Shown here piece by piece: positions 7,556-16,882 of a stretch of DNA of 42,032 nt. Source of the DNA: Dehalococcoidia bacterium. Lineage in GTDB: Bacteria > Chloroflexota > Dehalococcoidia > SZUA-161. A model generated the notes under the pieces. That model searched no databases. It was not told where the DNA came from and saw only the letters and a program-made list of their open reading frames with translations. Where the stretch lies: positions 1 through 42,032 of the forward strand of contig DUEY01000064.1 of NCBI GenBank assembly GCA_011174795.1. The letters are read 5' to 3'. The translations under genes and the position numbers were made by a program. The first letter of the stretch is position 1; each line of letters opens with the position of its first letter.

Positions 7556-7993
7556 ATGCAAATCGGTCAAAGAACGGTACACAATTGGCGGGAGCTAACA
7601 AATGAGGAGATTGAATATCTTCTGGGAAAGCATTCACACGGCAGGCTTGGTCTCTGCGTTAACGGTGAGCCTTATGTCGTTCCCGTAGCGTTTAAGTACA
7701 GCGACGGCGCCATTTATTTCCACTCAGCAAAGAGGGGGAAGAAGCTAGAGAGTATCAGGAAGAACAACAGGGTCTGTTTTGAGATAGACGAGTGGGAAAA
7801 GGCCTGGGCAAGCGTTATCTGTTACGGCAGAGTTACGCTGCGGGATGACGTTGAAGCAAAGCGGAAAGGTCTGGAACTGCTTGCCGGGCAAGCCCTCCCC
7901 GAGGATAGAATCGAAAGCGCACCTGTCTATATCGGCATCATAGACATCGATGAACTGACAGGCAGGTGCAGCACGGACTATACGTTCCAGTGA
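7556..7993 (+). CDS. Pyridoxamine-5'-phosphate-oxidase-like flavin split-barrel protein (NimA-type)
   Basis: 145 residues, the usual length for this family. The N-terminal ELTNEEIEYLLGKHSHGRLGL, then GEPYVVPVAFKYSDGAIYFHSAKRGKK and a later CYGRVTL segment, are typical of FMN- or F420-binding split barrels related to nitroimidazole reductase NimA. Such proteins use a dimeric barrel to bind flavin and may reduce nitro compounds or bind haem. AGGGGG lies about 10 nt upstream of the ATG. The gene stands alone between a terminator and convergent minus-strand genes. Physiological substrate unknown. Confidence 0.85.
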   Translation: MQIGQRTVHNWRELTNEEIEYLLGKHSHGRLGLCVNGEPYVVPVAFKYSDGAIYFHSAKRGKKLESIRKNNRVCFEIDEWEKAWASVICYGRVTLRDDVEAKRKGLELLAGQALPEDRIESAPVYIGIIDIDELTGRCSTDYTFQ

Positions 7994-8011
7994 TTCCTCT
8001 GAGAGCGCTAT

Positions 8012-9268
8012 CTACCTATGCCACAACCCCATATGCTTCCTGTGAGTCTCATTCACTATATCGCCCAGCCTGTATTCGTCGTAGAACTCTTCTTCAAGAT
8101 GATGAACCTGCAGCCATTCGGGCATCACGATAGTATCAAAGGTGGCAGGGAACCTTCCGAAGGTATCCCATATATAGTTACAGTAATCCTTGGTAATTTG
8201 AATAACCTGTTTGCTTGGTACCGGATACCCCGGCTGAACTCTCTTCCAATCCTTAAACGGCACGAGCCCTCTGAAATCTGCCGTATACATCCCGTTACTG
8301 CCGAATTTCTTCTCAAAGAACGCATCTACGACATCGTCCATGTTCTTAAAATACGGCGGTTGGAAGCTTTCGATATAGCCATCCAGCCCTACAGGATTCA
8401 TAGTAAGCATAGCGCCAGCGCACTCTTTAGCTATGTTATAGCGGAAACCCATGGTCTGCAGCACCAGTATCCCTATGTATCCCGTCATAATAATGGAGCC
8501 GAGTCCCATGGCTTCAGCTACCAACTGCATGTTCTGTAGCGCGTGAAATGCGGGGGCGAGATTGCCGAGAAATATGGTGTATTCCATAGTAGAAATCGGG
8601 ACATCGGGTCCCTGCAGTGTCCCATCATCAATCCATTTCTTTATCCCTGCCGGACCGGTTCCATTAATGTCATCGAATACCTTGTAGCCTTCTCCCATGA
8701 AAACGGCAGTTATCGCATCAAGATACTGCTCCGATATATCGATTATTGGCATGAATATAGTGGTGCCGGGCTTGTTGGTGTTCCAATGGACTATCCTCAC
8801 GAGGGCATCAGGTATCATCCCGAATCTTCCTTCGGAGATTTTCTTGGTGTCCCTCTTGAAATACTCGATTATCTTGTCCCAGTCCTCCTCCGTTTCAATC
8901 TCTACAGGTTTGGTTGCCTCTTTGGGGTCGTACACATAGAGCCCACTATCATCCGTAAAGAAAAGTTTCATATTGTGTACATTACAGGCATAGGGGGTGG
9001 TTTTTCCAGCCCAGCTGGTAAACATGCTTCCCTGCACATCGTTGGTAGGCATATCAGCTGCTATCAGCCCGGTTATCCCTGAGCCTGCCCAGCAAAGGAT
9101 AGCAGTCTCAATCTCATTAAGCGGCACCGGCGGATTCTTAGAGGTATATTGTAGCGATCCCTCTTCCATTGCACAGCCCAAGGGAAAGCGGCGCGTTCTA
9201 CGGTGAGCCATCGCCCTCATCAAGGGATGGTTAAAGAGTTCCCTTGCTTCTTTTTTATCTTTTAGCAT
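8012..9268 (-). CDS. Possible nitroreductase-fold flavoprotein
   Basis: 418 residues, soluble, without signal peptide. The N-terminal HPLMRAMAHRRTRRFPLG followed by a NEIETAILCWAGSGITG segment recalls the RRSxRxF...I..il.AA pattern by which nitroreductase-family enzymes bind FMN, but the protein is about twice the usual nitroreductase length and the rest is unfamiliar. An excellent AGGAGGAGG precedes ATG 9268. It lies 128 bp after the FAD oxidoreductase gene on the same strand, so the two may form a flavin-enzyme pair. Function is uncertain; it could equally be an uncharacterised family. Confidence 0.45.
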   Translation of the reverse strand: MLKDKKEARELFNHPLMRAMAHRRTRRFPLGCAMEEGSLQYTSKNPPVPLNEIETAILCWAGSGITGLIAADMPTNDVQGSMFTSWAGKTTPYACNVHNMKLFFTDDSGLYVYDPKEATKPVEIETEEDWDKIIEYFKRDTKKISEGRFGMIPDALVRIVHWNTNKPGTTIFMPIIDISEQYLDAITAVFMGEGYKVFDDINGTGPAGIKKWIDDGTLQGPDVPISTMEYTIFLGNLAPAFHALQNMQLVAEAMGLGSIIMTGYIGILVLQTMGFRYNIAKECAGAMLTMNPVGLDGYIESFQPPYFKNMDDVVDAFFEKKFGSNGMYTADFRGLVPFKDWKRVQPGYPVPSKQVIQITKDYCNYIWDTFGRFPATFDTIVMPEWLQVHHLEEEFYDEYRLGDIVNETHRKHMGLWHR

Positions 9269-9396
9269 ACGTTTCCTCCTCCTTTCGTTAATCCCCGACC
9301 ACAGAGCCCTTCACTACTAGTCCAGCTCTTCGATCCCTCTTTGAGTACTATATAAATTTTATCGTTAAATGTTAGTAGTAGAACAAGTCCCCCTAC

Positions 9397-10842
9397 TCAA
9401 GAGCGCATATATTTCGACACCATTTCGTACAGAGGGAAGACCATCTGGTAGATTTTATCAGAAACCATACTTGTTACAGAGCGAATTGAATCGCCCGCAA
9501 AAAAGAGCCCCCTGATGTTAGGCGATTGCAGGTCGATTTCAGTTGGAACCTTGGCCCAGGCATATCTTCCCCAGTTGAGCTGCAGCGACATACCCTTATG
9601 TTCAATGGCTTTGGGGAAATCGGGAAACACTTTCGTAACCGCATTCTCCCACCTTCGAACTGCCTCATTCACGACTTCGGGCGGGGAGATAAGGCCAAAG
9701 TGGGTATCGGGAAGCCCGCCAGGGATGTAGGCATAGAGATATTGCTTCCCAGGCGGTTCATGGACATTAAACGTTGGATATCCCAGGCACCAGTCCCCTA
9801 CATAGGTAGGCAGACCATAGTCAGGGTCAAAAATATGTACCCAGCCATATCCATCCTTTGGAAGAATTTCCTCACTCAGCAGATAAAACACCGAAAGGTC
9901 TTCGTAGGTCAGCCTTCCGCATAACTCAATGGCCTCAGCCCAGTCCTCTGTCAGAAACTCACGCCTGAGAATATTCCTCGCCATCGCCTGAAAAATCGGC
10001 AATGCTGATATAACGACCGGAGACCTATACTCCTCCAGGAAGCGTGTTTCATTATTGTGAACGATAACTCCTTTCACCTCCCCATCTTCTATTAGAATAC
10101 TTCGAGCCCTCCGGTTTGTTAGAATGGTTCCCCCCTGATCCATGTAATACCTGGTCAGGGGGTCTATAACCATATCCTGCATAGTACCCTTTGTCGGGTA
10201 CCAGAATAGGAGTGCTCCAACCCTAGGGAAAGTGCCGAATACATTGGCGAATCCTCCGTAGTTCACATCTGCGGCAGCAGCGCCCATAAGCGGTGAGGCC
10301 ATTTGAAGAACTGTGTTAGCTATAGGGTCTTGGACATTTTTATCAATCCAATCGGCAAAGCTTATGTTTACATACTTGCGACATTCTTCCTCGGACATAT
10401 CTTCCATAATTCTAAAGGCCCTCCTAAGGTCTTTCCTCGATGGCTCCTCCATAGGCAGCCCGCTTCCGAAGGCAAAGAAATCAAAGAAATTATCCACCCC
10501 CTTACTCGGGTCCATCGAGAAATACTCAATCCTATCAGGACTATCCTTCCTAATCATTCCCATAGTCCAGTCTATCTCCCTCGTTCCCTCCGGAGCAATC
10601 CCCATATGAGCCAGGAATCTGTACATATAGGTATCCTCTGGTTTGCGAACCATTGCCGTAGGCATACGAACACCGTTGTCAGAGCGGCAACCATGAAAAA
10701 CAACGGAGCGATATCGCCCACCAAGACTTGGTTCGCTCTCTATGATAGCCGAAGATACCCCTTCCTTCGCTAACAGGCTCGCTATTGTTAGCCCCCCAGG
10801 CCCCCCTCCTACGATGAGAGCATCGTATTTCCTCTTCTCCAT
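9397..10842 (-). CDS. CrtI-like NAD(P)/FAD-dependent oxidoreductase
   Basis: About 481 residues. The N-terminal Rossmann motif is ALIVGGGPGGLTIASLLAKEG, with the ribose-binding glutamate in IIESEPSLGGR and the FAD-contacting C-terminal motif LFFAGDSIRS. This layout is that of phytoene desaturase, retinol-saturase and amine-oxidase-like flavoproteins, which dehydrogenate or saturate hydrophobic substrates. ATG 10842 is preferred over the GTG at 10860 because the ribosome site AAAGGAGAGG lies inside that longer reading. The tail is homologous to the partial gene at 2-142 and the remnant at 2780-2880. Divergent from the AAA+/VWA gene; upstream of the nitroreductase-like gene. Confidence 0.85.
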   Translation of the reverse strand: MEKRKYDALIVGGGPGGLTIASLLAKEGVSSAIIESEPSLGGRYRSVVFHGCRSDNGVRMPTAMVRKPEDTYMYRFLAHMGIAPEGTREIDWTMGMIRKDSPDRIEYFSMDPSKGVDNFFDFFAFGSGLPMEEPSRKDLRRAFRIMEDMSEEECRKYVNISFADWIDKNVQDPIANTVLQMASPLMGAAAADVNYGGFANVFGTFPRVGALLFWYPTKGTMQDMVIDPLTRYYMDQGGTILTNRRARSILIEDGEVKGVIVHNNETRFLEEYRSPVVISALPIFQAMARNILRREFLTEDWAEAIELCGRLTYEDLSVFYLLSEEILPKDGYGWVHIFDPDYGLPTYVGDWCLGYPTFNVHEPPGKQYLYAYIPGGLPDTHFGLISPPEVVNEAVRRWENAVTKVFPDFPKAIEHKGMSLQLNWGRYAWAKVPTEIDLQSPNIRGLFFAGDSIRSVTSMVSDKIYQMVFPLYEMVSKYMRS

Positions 10843-10872
10843 AGTTACCTCTCCTTTCACCTGTTATCTGGG

Positions 10873-10905
10873 ATTATGCACTATCCTATCAATATAAAGC
10901 ATAAT
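10873..10905. promoter_or_regulatory. Inverted repeat in the divergent intergenic region
   Basis: ATTATGC (10873-10879) and GCATAAT (10899-10905) are perfect inverted half-sites separated by 19 bp. They lie 30-65 nt upstream of the minus-strand oxidoreductase start, in an A+T-rich stretch likely to hold its promoter. Candidate operator; regulator unknown. Confidence 0.35.
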
Positions 10906-11057
10906 GCAAAAACAAAGTAAATAATAGTCAAGCAGATTCTTAAAGCGTACCAATGAATCGCGGTTGAACTACTGCTTCCTATCACTCTGGTCAATCAGAA
11001 AAGCCAAACTTTAGTTTAGTTCTTCCAACCATTTTAGCTACAATCCAATTATTAAAG

Positions 11058-11086
11058 TGGAAAGCATTTGTTGAATCAGTTATAAT
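11058..11086 (+). promoter_or_regulatory. Candidate promoter of the AAA+/VWA gene
   Basis: A perfect TATAAT at 11081-11086 has a weak -35 (TGGAAA, 11058-11063) at 17 bp. The implied start site is about 70 nt before the GTG at 11162. Confidence 0.4.
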
Positions 11087-11161
11087 CCTAATTCCAAACC
11101 ATTTTATAAAAGTGCGCCGAAAAGAGTTACAACGCTTGATAGACAGGAAGGTGATAGCTAA

Positions 11162-13171
11162 GTGTCGAGCAGGATGAAAAGGACCGTTTTACCGTTTACT
11201 GCGATAGTGGGGCAGCCAAGGCTCAAACAGGCTTTAATACTCAATGCTATAAATCACGGCCTTCTGGGAGTGTTGGTCAGGGGTGAGAAGGGAACCGGCA
11301 AGTCCACCGCCGTTAGGGCCTTAGCCGACCTTCTCCCAGAGATTGAGGTGGTCAGATGCCCATTCAATTGCAGCCCGGACAACCCTTCGCTTCAATGTGA
11401 GACATGCAGCGAAATCTACATGCGCGGCGAGGAACTCCACATATTGACGAGAAAAATGAAAGTGGTCGAACTGCCACTTGGTGCCACAGAAGATAGAGTT
11501 ACTGGAACCCTGGATATAGAGAAAGCCTTGAGAGAAGGAATAAAGGCCCTCGAGCCGGGAATACTGGCTGAGGCTAACCAGGGCATACTCTATATAGATG
11601 AAGTCAACCTGCTGGACGACCACTTGGTTGATATCCTGCTCGACTCAGCCGCTATGGGAGTGAATATCATAGAGCGGGAGGGCATCTCCGTCTCACACCC
11701 TTCCAGATTCATCCTAGTAGGAACTATGAACCCCGAGGAAGGGGAGATACGTCCCCAGCTTTTAGATAGATTCGGGCTTTCCGTAGATATCAAAGGCATG
11801 AAGCACACTGAGGAAAGGATAAGAATAATAGAGGTTGTTGAGGAGTTCGAAGAGAACCCGGAATCCTTTTCCAAGAAATATGCGAATGAGCAAGAGGCCC
11901 TAAGAAAAAGGATATTAAAGGCAAGGGATCTTCTCGGCAAGGTCAAGCTTTCAGAAGATCTGATGAAAATCATAGTCGAGATCTGCCTGGAGTTCGAGGT
12001 GCACGGGCATCGAGCGGATTTTCTCATCGCCAGAACTGCTAAGACGATAGCGGCATACAACCAGAGGACGAAGGTTACTGTAGAGGATTTAAAAGAGGCT
12101 GCGGAACTTGTTCTGCCCCATAGAATGAGGAGGATGCCATTCGAGGAACCGAAGCCAGTAATGGAAAAGGTCGAGAGTATCATCGAGCAAAAAGCCCCTT
12201 CTCCTGAGAGCGAGACCAGCGAGCAGGACAATGAAACATATACCCTGGACAGTAATGGGGAGATGGATTCACATTCGCCAGTAGACAAGCAGCTTAAGGA
12301 TAAAAAAAAACTCTTTGACATCTTAGGACCAAGAAAAGGCGAGATAAAGTTAGAAAAGGACAAGAAGCGGAGGACAGGATCTGGGCGAAGGACAAGAACA
12401 CTGAGCACTCACGACGGTAAGTATGTAAAAGCAAGATTGCCTGAAGGTAAAACAACAGATATCGCCATTGATGCCACGATAAGGGCTTCTGCAGCAAGGA
12501 AAGGCAATCTCAAGATAGAGAAAGAAGACCTCAGGGAAAAAGTAAGGGCTAAGAAGGTCTCCTCCGTAATCGTATTCGTGGTCGATGCATCGGGGTCAAT
12601 GGCAGCGATGCGGGCTATGGAGATGTCCAAGAGAGCCGTTATGGCGTTACTCGAGGATGCCTACCAAAAAAGGGATAAGGTAGGCTTCGTTGTCGTCGCC
12701 GGGGACAAAGCCAAAATCCTTCTATATCCTACATCAAGTGTCGATTTAGCCGCAAAATATCTCAGGAAGCTTCCTACGGCAGGAAAGACCCCGCTTTCAG
12801 ATGGTCTTTATCAGGGTCTCCAAGTCTTAAAAACACAGTTGTGGAAGAACAGGAACATAATCCCCATTATGGTCCTTGTTTCCGATGGCAGAGGTAATGT
12901 GCCAATGGTCAATAACGTTAAGCAGGAAGCAGTAGCCATTGCACATGAGATTAAAAAGCGGGGTATATATCTGGTGGTCATAGATTACGACGATGGCTTC
13001 CTCAAGCTGGGGTATAACCAAGAGATAGCTGAGGCTGGAGATGGCAAGTATTACAGGCTGGAGGAACTTGATTCCGAGAGTGTTGTCGATGTAGTCAAGA
13101 GAATCTCTTTATTCGGAGAACGTTTGAATGCCCAAAGGCAAGGACGTTTCTCTCCTGAGTCGAAAAATTAA
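11162..13171 (+). CDS. ChlI-ChlD type AAA+ ATPase fused to a VWA domain (metal-chelatase-like)
   Basis: 669 residues. The N-terminal AAA+ domain has Walker [10 protein letters not shown] (41-49), Walker [12 protein letters not shown] (141-151), the sensor segment [19 protein letters not shown] and a sensor-2 HRAD near 284. A Cys4 set, C66-x3-C70-x8-C79-x2-C82, follows Walker A as in BchI-like proteins. A charged linker (about 330-460) leads to a VWA domain with the MIDAS motif DASGS (475-479). Family members drive Mg or Co insertion into tetrapyrroles with a large ChlH/CobN subunit, absent here. The start is GTG with AGGAAGGTGA 7 nt upstream. It may mature a metalloenzyme encoded downstream. 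Confidence 0.85.
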   Translation: MSSRMKRTVLPFTAIVGQPRLKQALILNAINHGLLGVLVRGEKGTGKSTAVRALADLLPEIEVVRCPFNCSPDNPSLQCETCSEIYMRGEELHILTRKMKVVELPLGATEDRVTGTLDIEKALREGIKALEPGILAEANQGILYIDEVNLLDDHLVDILLDSAAMGVNIIEREGISVSHPSRFILVGTMNPEEGEIRPQLLDRFGLSVDIKGMKHTEERIRIIEVVEEFEENPESFSKKYANEQEALRKRILKARDLLGKVKLSEDLMKIIVEICLEFEVHGHRADFLIARTAKTIAAYNQRTKVTVEDLKEAAELVLPHRMRRMPFEEPKPVMEKVESIIEQKAPSPESETSEQDNETYTLDSNGEMDSHSPVDKQLKDKKKLFDILGPRKGEIKLEKDKKRRTGSGRRTRTLSTHDGKYVKARLPEGKTTDIAIDATIRASAARKGNLKIEKEDLREKVRAKKVSSVIVFVVDASGSMAAMRAMEMSKRAVMALLEDAYQKRDKVGFVVVAGDKAKILLYPTSSVDLAAKYLRKLPTAGKTPLSDGLYQGLQVLKTQLWKNRNIIPIMVLVSDGRGNVPMVNNVKQEAVAIAHEIKKRGIYLVVIDYDDGFLKLGYNQEIAEAGDGKYYRLEELDSESVVDVVKRISLFGERLNAQRQGRFSPESKN

Positions 13172-13252
13172 GGGAGTGTATGCGTTGACCCAAATGATCC
13201 TTACTTCGGTAATATTTACCTGGATACTATGGCATCACTGTAAGGTCGCGAG

Positions 13253-13960
13253 ATGAGAAAAAAGAGCACTACACTAACAATGGGAGAGCGTAATATTCTC
13301 ATGTTGGTTGCCAGGGGGTTGACCAATAAGGAGATCGCTGATCAGCTCGGTATGACCGTCAGTAAGGTGAAGATGCTGCTCTATAGTGCATGTAGCAAGA
13401 TGAAGGCACGTAACAGGATAGAAGCTGTGTTTTTCGCCCTTAGGCAAGGGGCAATAAGTGTCCACGAAATCTATTCCCTGGACGAGCTCGTTGAGTTGAC
13501 TGTCTCACTGGGGCCTGAAACAGTGGAAACAGTGGCACAGGTGCTGAGGCAGAGGCTTGAAGAGGAGCGCATCCCTTCAGCCAGCGAAGAGGTTGCCCGA
13601 CTCGAAGAAACTCAGGGCGTTGAATTAACGGAGGGAGAGAAGGCTGTTCTTATCCTAGTCGCTCGGGGAATGACCAATCAGGAGATCGCCAACCATCTCT
13701 ATACATCCGCAAGTACCGTGAAAATGTTACTATACCAAGCGTGCACGAAACTGAAAGCCCCCAACAGGGCTCAGGCTTTTATCATAGCCCTGAGGCGGAA
13801 GGCAATAAACGTTCATGAAGTTTTCTCTCTGGATGAACTCGTTGAATTACTGAGTGCTCTAGGGCCCGAGACAGTGGAGACTCTGGCGCAACTAATCAGG
13901 CGAAGGCTTGAGCAAGAACAACCTGCACCAAGTATCGAGAAGATACCACACAACCCATGA
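13253..13960 (+). CDS. Double LuxR/GerE helix-turn-helix protein
   Basis: 235 residues made of two tandem copies of one unit. HTH 1 (about 8-66) and HTH 2 (about 125-184) are each GerE-type (ARGLTNKEIAD and ARGMTNQEIAN turns), identical at about 36 of 61 positions. Each is followed by a helical tail (SLDELVEL...GPETVET). There is no receiver, PAS or ligand domain, so it may bind paired DNA sites constitutively or via partners. The conserved Val-Lys-Met in the recognition helix is not the classic GerE pattern. It lies between the AAA+/VWA gene and the GMC oxidoreductase, about 80 bp after the former, and may regulate this neighbourhood. Confidence 0.8.
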   Translation: MRKKSTTLTMGERNILMLVARGLTNKEIADQLGMTVSKVKMLLYSACSKMKARNRIEAVFFALRQGAISVHEIYSLDELVELTVSLGPETVETVAQVLRQRLEEERIPSASEEVARLEETQGVELTEGEKAVLILVARGMTNQEIANHLYTSASTVKMLLYQACTKLKAPNRAQAFIIALRRKAINVHEVFSLDELVELLSALGPETVETLAQLIRRRLEQEQPAPSIEKIPHNP

Positions 13961-14254
13961 TAAATGACTTTCGTTATAGTATAGCTTTCTACACTAATCG
14001 AGTTGACTGCTATTCAATGTGCCCTGCTTAATTCAGACCTTACACTCCTGTGCCATCTATAGGACGTATCATTCGCAGTACGTTCTCACGACCAGCGCAG
14101 GGGAAAAAACTAGACAAAAGTTTGGTTTATTCACTTGACGACATGTGTCCAATGAAGTAAGTTATCCTCACAAGGTATAGCTTTATCCAGACTATGCCAG
14201 CATCATATAGATAATCTCCTCAATAACTAAGTGATAAGGAGTCATTCAAGTACA
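13961..14254 (+). promoter_or_regulatory. Intergenic region with a weak candidate promoter
   Basis: This stretch holds TTGACG (14135-14140) and, 17 bp on, TAAGTT (14158-14163). That is a possible start point for the oxidoreductase-reductase operon, but the -10 box is poor. I saw no clear terminator after the double-GerE gene and no coding potential. Confidence 0.3.
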
Positions 14255-15574
14255 ATGGCTAAAAAGCTCAAGAAACTGGAAGCAGATGTAATAGTAGCGG
14301 GGGCTGGTCCCGGCGGATGTACGATAGCCAAGGAGCTATCCCAAAAGGGGAAAAAGGTAATCCTGATAGAAAAAGGCGTTTACAGCAAGATGTTCTACGG
14401 CTCACTGCTGGCCCCAATAAGATACATGGAGAAGTTCGGTTTCTTATTCCGAACCGTAGAGGGCGATTGGATAGTCCAGGGCAAGGGCTTCGGAGGTGGC
14501 ACTCTCATATATGCAGGCTCGGCTTTCGTACCGCATCCCGGTCAGTGGCAGCAGTATGGGATAGATTTCACCGAGGAACTCGCTGAAGCAAAGAAAGACT
14601 GCTGGGTCAACAAGACGCCTGACGACATGCTCGGTGAAGGGCCAAAGCGTCTCTTGGCATCAGCGCAGGAGCTTGGCTATCCCTGGGAAGTAATAGACAA
14701 GTTCGTCGACCTGACTAAGTGCAAGGCTGAATGTCCGATGTGCCCGTATGGTTGCCCCAGGGGCGCCAAATGGACCGGAATGGTGTTCGCCGAAGAAGCC
14801 GAGAGAAATGGAGCCACTATACTTCCAAAAGTGACCGTTAGAGACGTTATCATCGAAAACGGCGTGGCAGGTGGTGTTAGAGCCAGGGGCAGCAATGGTC
14901 AGGAGTACGAAATCAACGGCAAAATCGTCGTATGTGCTGCCGGAGGCATAGGTACCGCCCGTATCCTGAAACGGTCGGGATTCGATGATGCCGGTAGCTG
15001 GTTCACAGGCGATCCGGCGATTATGGTCTTCGGTTACTTCAAAAAAGGCAAAGGCGGCATGCGTGACATGCTATTCTCCGTCGGCTGTCATGATGATGAA
15101 CACGGGGTAACATTCGCCAATGTGAGCGGACCCCGGATGTTCTGGGGCCTGCAGAGGCTACAGGAAAAACCTCAGAAACCAGTGAACGCTATTTTCCGCT
15201 GGGGAAAAGCGATAGGAGTGATGATTAAAATAGCGGATGAGCTGGACGGTCAGATTCATCTGGACGGAAGGATAAGCAAGCCCCGCACCAAGAGAGATAT
15301 GTACAGACTGGAGTGGGGTGCTGCGGCTGCTGAAAAGATACTCATCAAAGCGGGGTGCGACCCCTATAATATCGACCATTCGGGAGTAATCGTTGGGCAT
15401 CCGGCTGCAACCGTTAGAGTGGGGCAGTTGGTAGACTCCAACCTCGAAACATCGGTTAAGAACCTTTACTGCTGTGACACCAGCGTTATACCCGATGCTT
15501 TCGGAGTGCCTCCTACCCTAGTAATTGTATCGCTTGGCAAACGCTTATCGAAACGCCTGGAAACAATCGTATAG
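14255..15574 (+). CDS. GMC-type FAD oxidoreductase with an inserted Cys4 motif
   Basis: About 439 residues. The N-terminal FAD motif VAGAGPGGCTIAKEL (14-28) is followed by GKGFGGGTLIYAGSA, the GMC signature region, and the C-terminal GHPAATVR...PPTLVIVSLGKR segment closes the FAD site. An unusual C156-x3-C160-x2-C163-x3-C167 (KCKAECPMCPYGC) in the middle could bind an Fe-S cluster or zinc. GMC enzymes oxidise alcohols; Fe-S-bearing relatives in anaerobes can pass electrons to other carriers. ATG 14255 is chosen (AAGGAG at 14236-14241, a rather long 13 nt) because GTG 14231 has no ribosome site. It lies directly upstream of the BcrC/B-like genes on the same strand. Confidence 0.8.
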   Translation: MAKKLKKLEADVIVAGAGPGGCTIAKELSQKGKKVILIEKGVYSKMFYGSLLAPIRYMEKFGFLFRTVEGDWIVQGKGFGGGTLIYAGSAFVPHPGQWQQYGIDFTEELAEAKKDCWVNKTPDDMLGEGPKRLLASAQELGYPWEVIDKFVDLTKCKAECPMCPYGCPRGAKWTGMVFAEEAERNGATILPKVTVRDVIIENGVAGGVRARGSNGQEYEINGKIVVCAAGGIGTARILKRSGFDDAGSWFTGDPAIMVFGYFKKGKGGMRDMLFSVGCHDDEHGVTFANVSGPRMFWGLQRLQEKPQKPVNAIFRWGKAIGVMIKIADELDGQIHLDGRISKPRTKRDMYRLEWGAAAAEKILIKAGCDPYNIDHSGVIVGHPAATVRVGQLVDSNLETSVKNLYCCDTSVIPDAFGVPPTLVIVSLGKRLSKRLETIV

Positions 15575-15660
15575 ACAAGTTATCGTAGGCTTACTTGATA
15601 TGGGTAACCGAACCGAAGCTTAATTCGTACAATAAAAAAAGCGGATGGAGGGAAGTACAG

Positions 15661-16797
15661 ATGGTGACTAAGGAAGCGGAAGAGCTAACCCAGATATGCG
15701 AGACCCTTTCAAATCCGTATCTCGAGGACTGGAAGAAAGAGGGCGGGAAGATAGTTGGTTATGCCTGTACCTATGTACCCGAGGAAATCATCCACGCTGC
15801 CGGTATGCTCCCCTACAGAATAAGGGGAACGGGCTGTGTCGGTACTTCACTGGCTGATACATGGCTTACCAGAATAGCCAACTGTAGCTTCGCTCGGAGC
15901 ATCTTGGAACTGGCATTAACCGGTGAGTATGATTTTCTCGATGGTGTTGTCTTCAACAATGGATGTGACCACACGCGCCGCGGGTTCGAGAACTGGAAGG
16001 CCCAACAGAATACCCCTTCATTCATGTATATGCTCCCTGTCCCCCACGTAATCACTGATGACGGACTGCAGTGGTACAGAGAAGAGGTCAACTCTTTCAA
16101 GGACGCAATGGAGCAGTCCTTCGGCATCGAAATTAAAGACGAGAAACTCAAGGAAGCCGTAAAAGTATATAATGAAACGCGGAGCCTTCTCAAGCAATTA
16201 TATGAACTCAGGACACAGAAGAACCCTCCCATTTCAGGTGCGGAAACCCTGAAAATCCTGTTAGCAAGTGTTTCCATGCCCCGGGAGAAATTCAATCAAC
16301 TGTTGAGAGAATTACTCATCGAAATCCGTAGCCGAGAGGGTATCTCCGACTACAGAGCGAGGCTCATGCTAGTAGGAAGCATAAACGATGACCCCGAACT
16401 CATAGAACTCATTGAGGACATCGGCGGCTTGGTTGTTACCGACTCGCTTTGTTTCGGAGCAAGGTTCTTCTGGGACCTGGACGAGGAAACAGGCGACCCC
16501 ATGGATAGCATCACAGCCCGTTACTACTATCATATACCCTGCCCTCGCATGTATGGTGCACTTCCCCAGAGGCTCGATTTCCTGATGAGCGCAGTTAAAG
16601 AGGCGGCAGTCGACGGAGTGATCCTGCAATCGATAAAGTTCTGTGACCTTCACGGGGTCGAAAACGTTTTAGAGCAGAAGGCTCTGGAGAAGGCAGGCAT
16701 CCCCACTCTGAAGATTGAGAGGGAATATGGTCCGCTAGCCGATACAGGTAGATTCCGCACTCGGGTGCAGGCATTCCTGGAGCAGATAGGCAAGTAA
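15661..16797 (+). CDS. 2-hydroxyacyl-CoA dehydratase / benzoyl-CoA reductase subunit (BcrC/BzdN/HgdB-like)
   Basis: 378 residues, the family's usual length. It starts with the typical GKIVGYACTYVPEEIIHAAGMLPYR, then ANCSFARSILE and NNGCDHTRR, and ends with DSLCFGARFFW and a KFCDLHG motif. The cysteines are candidates for the [4Fe-4S] clusters of the HgdAB/BcrBC fold. The enzyme class reduces CoA thioesters at very low potential: dehydration of 2-hydroxyacyl-CoA or dearomatisation of benzoyl-CoA. GGAGGG at 15647-15652 fixes ATG 15661; a TTG 66 bp upstream lacks a site. It is the first of four genes in the C-B-A-D order of BzdNOPQ-type operons. Substrate not deducible. Confidence 0.88.
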   Translation: MVTKEAEELTQICETLSNPYLEDWKKEGGKIVGYACTYVPEEIIHAAGMLPYRIRGTGCVGTSLADTWLTRIANCSFARSILELALTGEYDFLDGVVFNNGCDHTRRGFENWKAQQNTPSFMYMLPVPHVITDDGLQWYREEVNSFKDAMEQSFGIEIKDEKLKEAVKVYNETRSLLKQLYELRTQKNPPISGAETLKILLASVSMPREKFNQLLRELLIEIRSREGISDYRARLMLVGSINDDPELIELIEDIGGLVVTDSLCFGARFFWDLDEETGDPMDSITARYYYHIPCPRMYGALPQRLDFLMSAVKEAAVDGVILQSIKFCDLHGVENVLEQKALEKAGIPTLKIEREYGPLADTGRFRTRVQAFLEQIGK

Positions 16798-16800
16798 TAC

Positions 16801-16838
16801 AATAGAAATTCCAGTCGCTAGCTGACATGAATTCTATT
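16801..16838 (+). other. Intra-operon hairpin
   Basis: AATAGAAATTC (16801-16811) pairs with GAATTCTATT (16829-16838) with one bulged base, across 17 nt, directly after the first subunit gene. There is no T-run. It could stabilise or process the mRNA between the two reductase subunit genes. Confidence 0.35.
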
Positions 16839-16882
16839 TGGTAGTCATGCAAGCATTATTAGAAAGGATAGGGAGGTAAAAA

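Noticed and set aside
8018-9082. Two plus-strand open frames of 173 and 179 codons
   Set aside because: They lie opposite the 8012-9268 gene, which has an excellent ribosome site; their products look like random translations.
11590-12408. 272-codon minus-strand open frame
   Set aside because: It is antisense to the motif-rich AAA+/VWA gene, Ser-rich and without a ribosome site or family resemblance.
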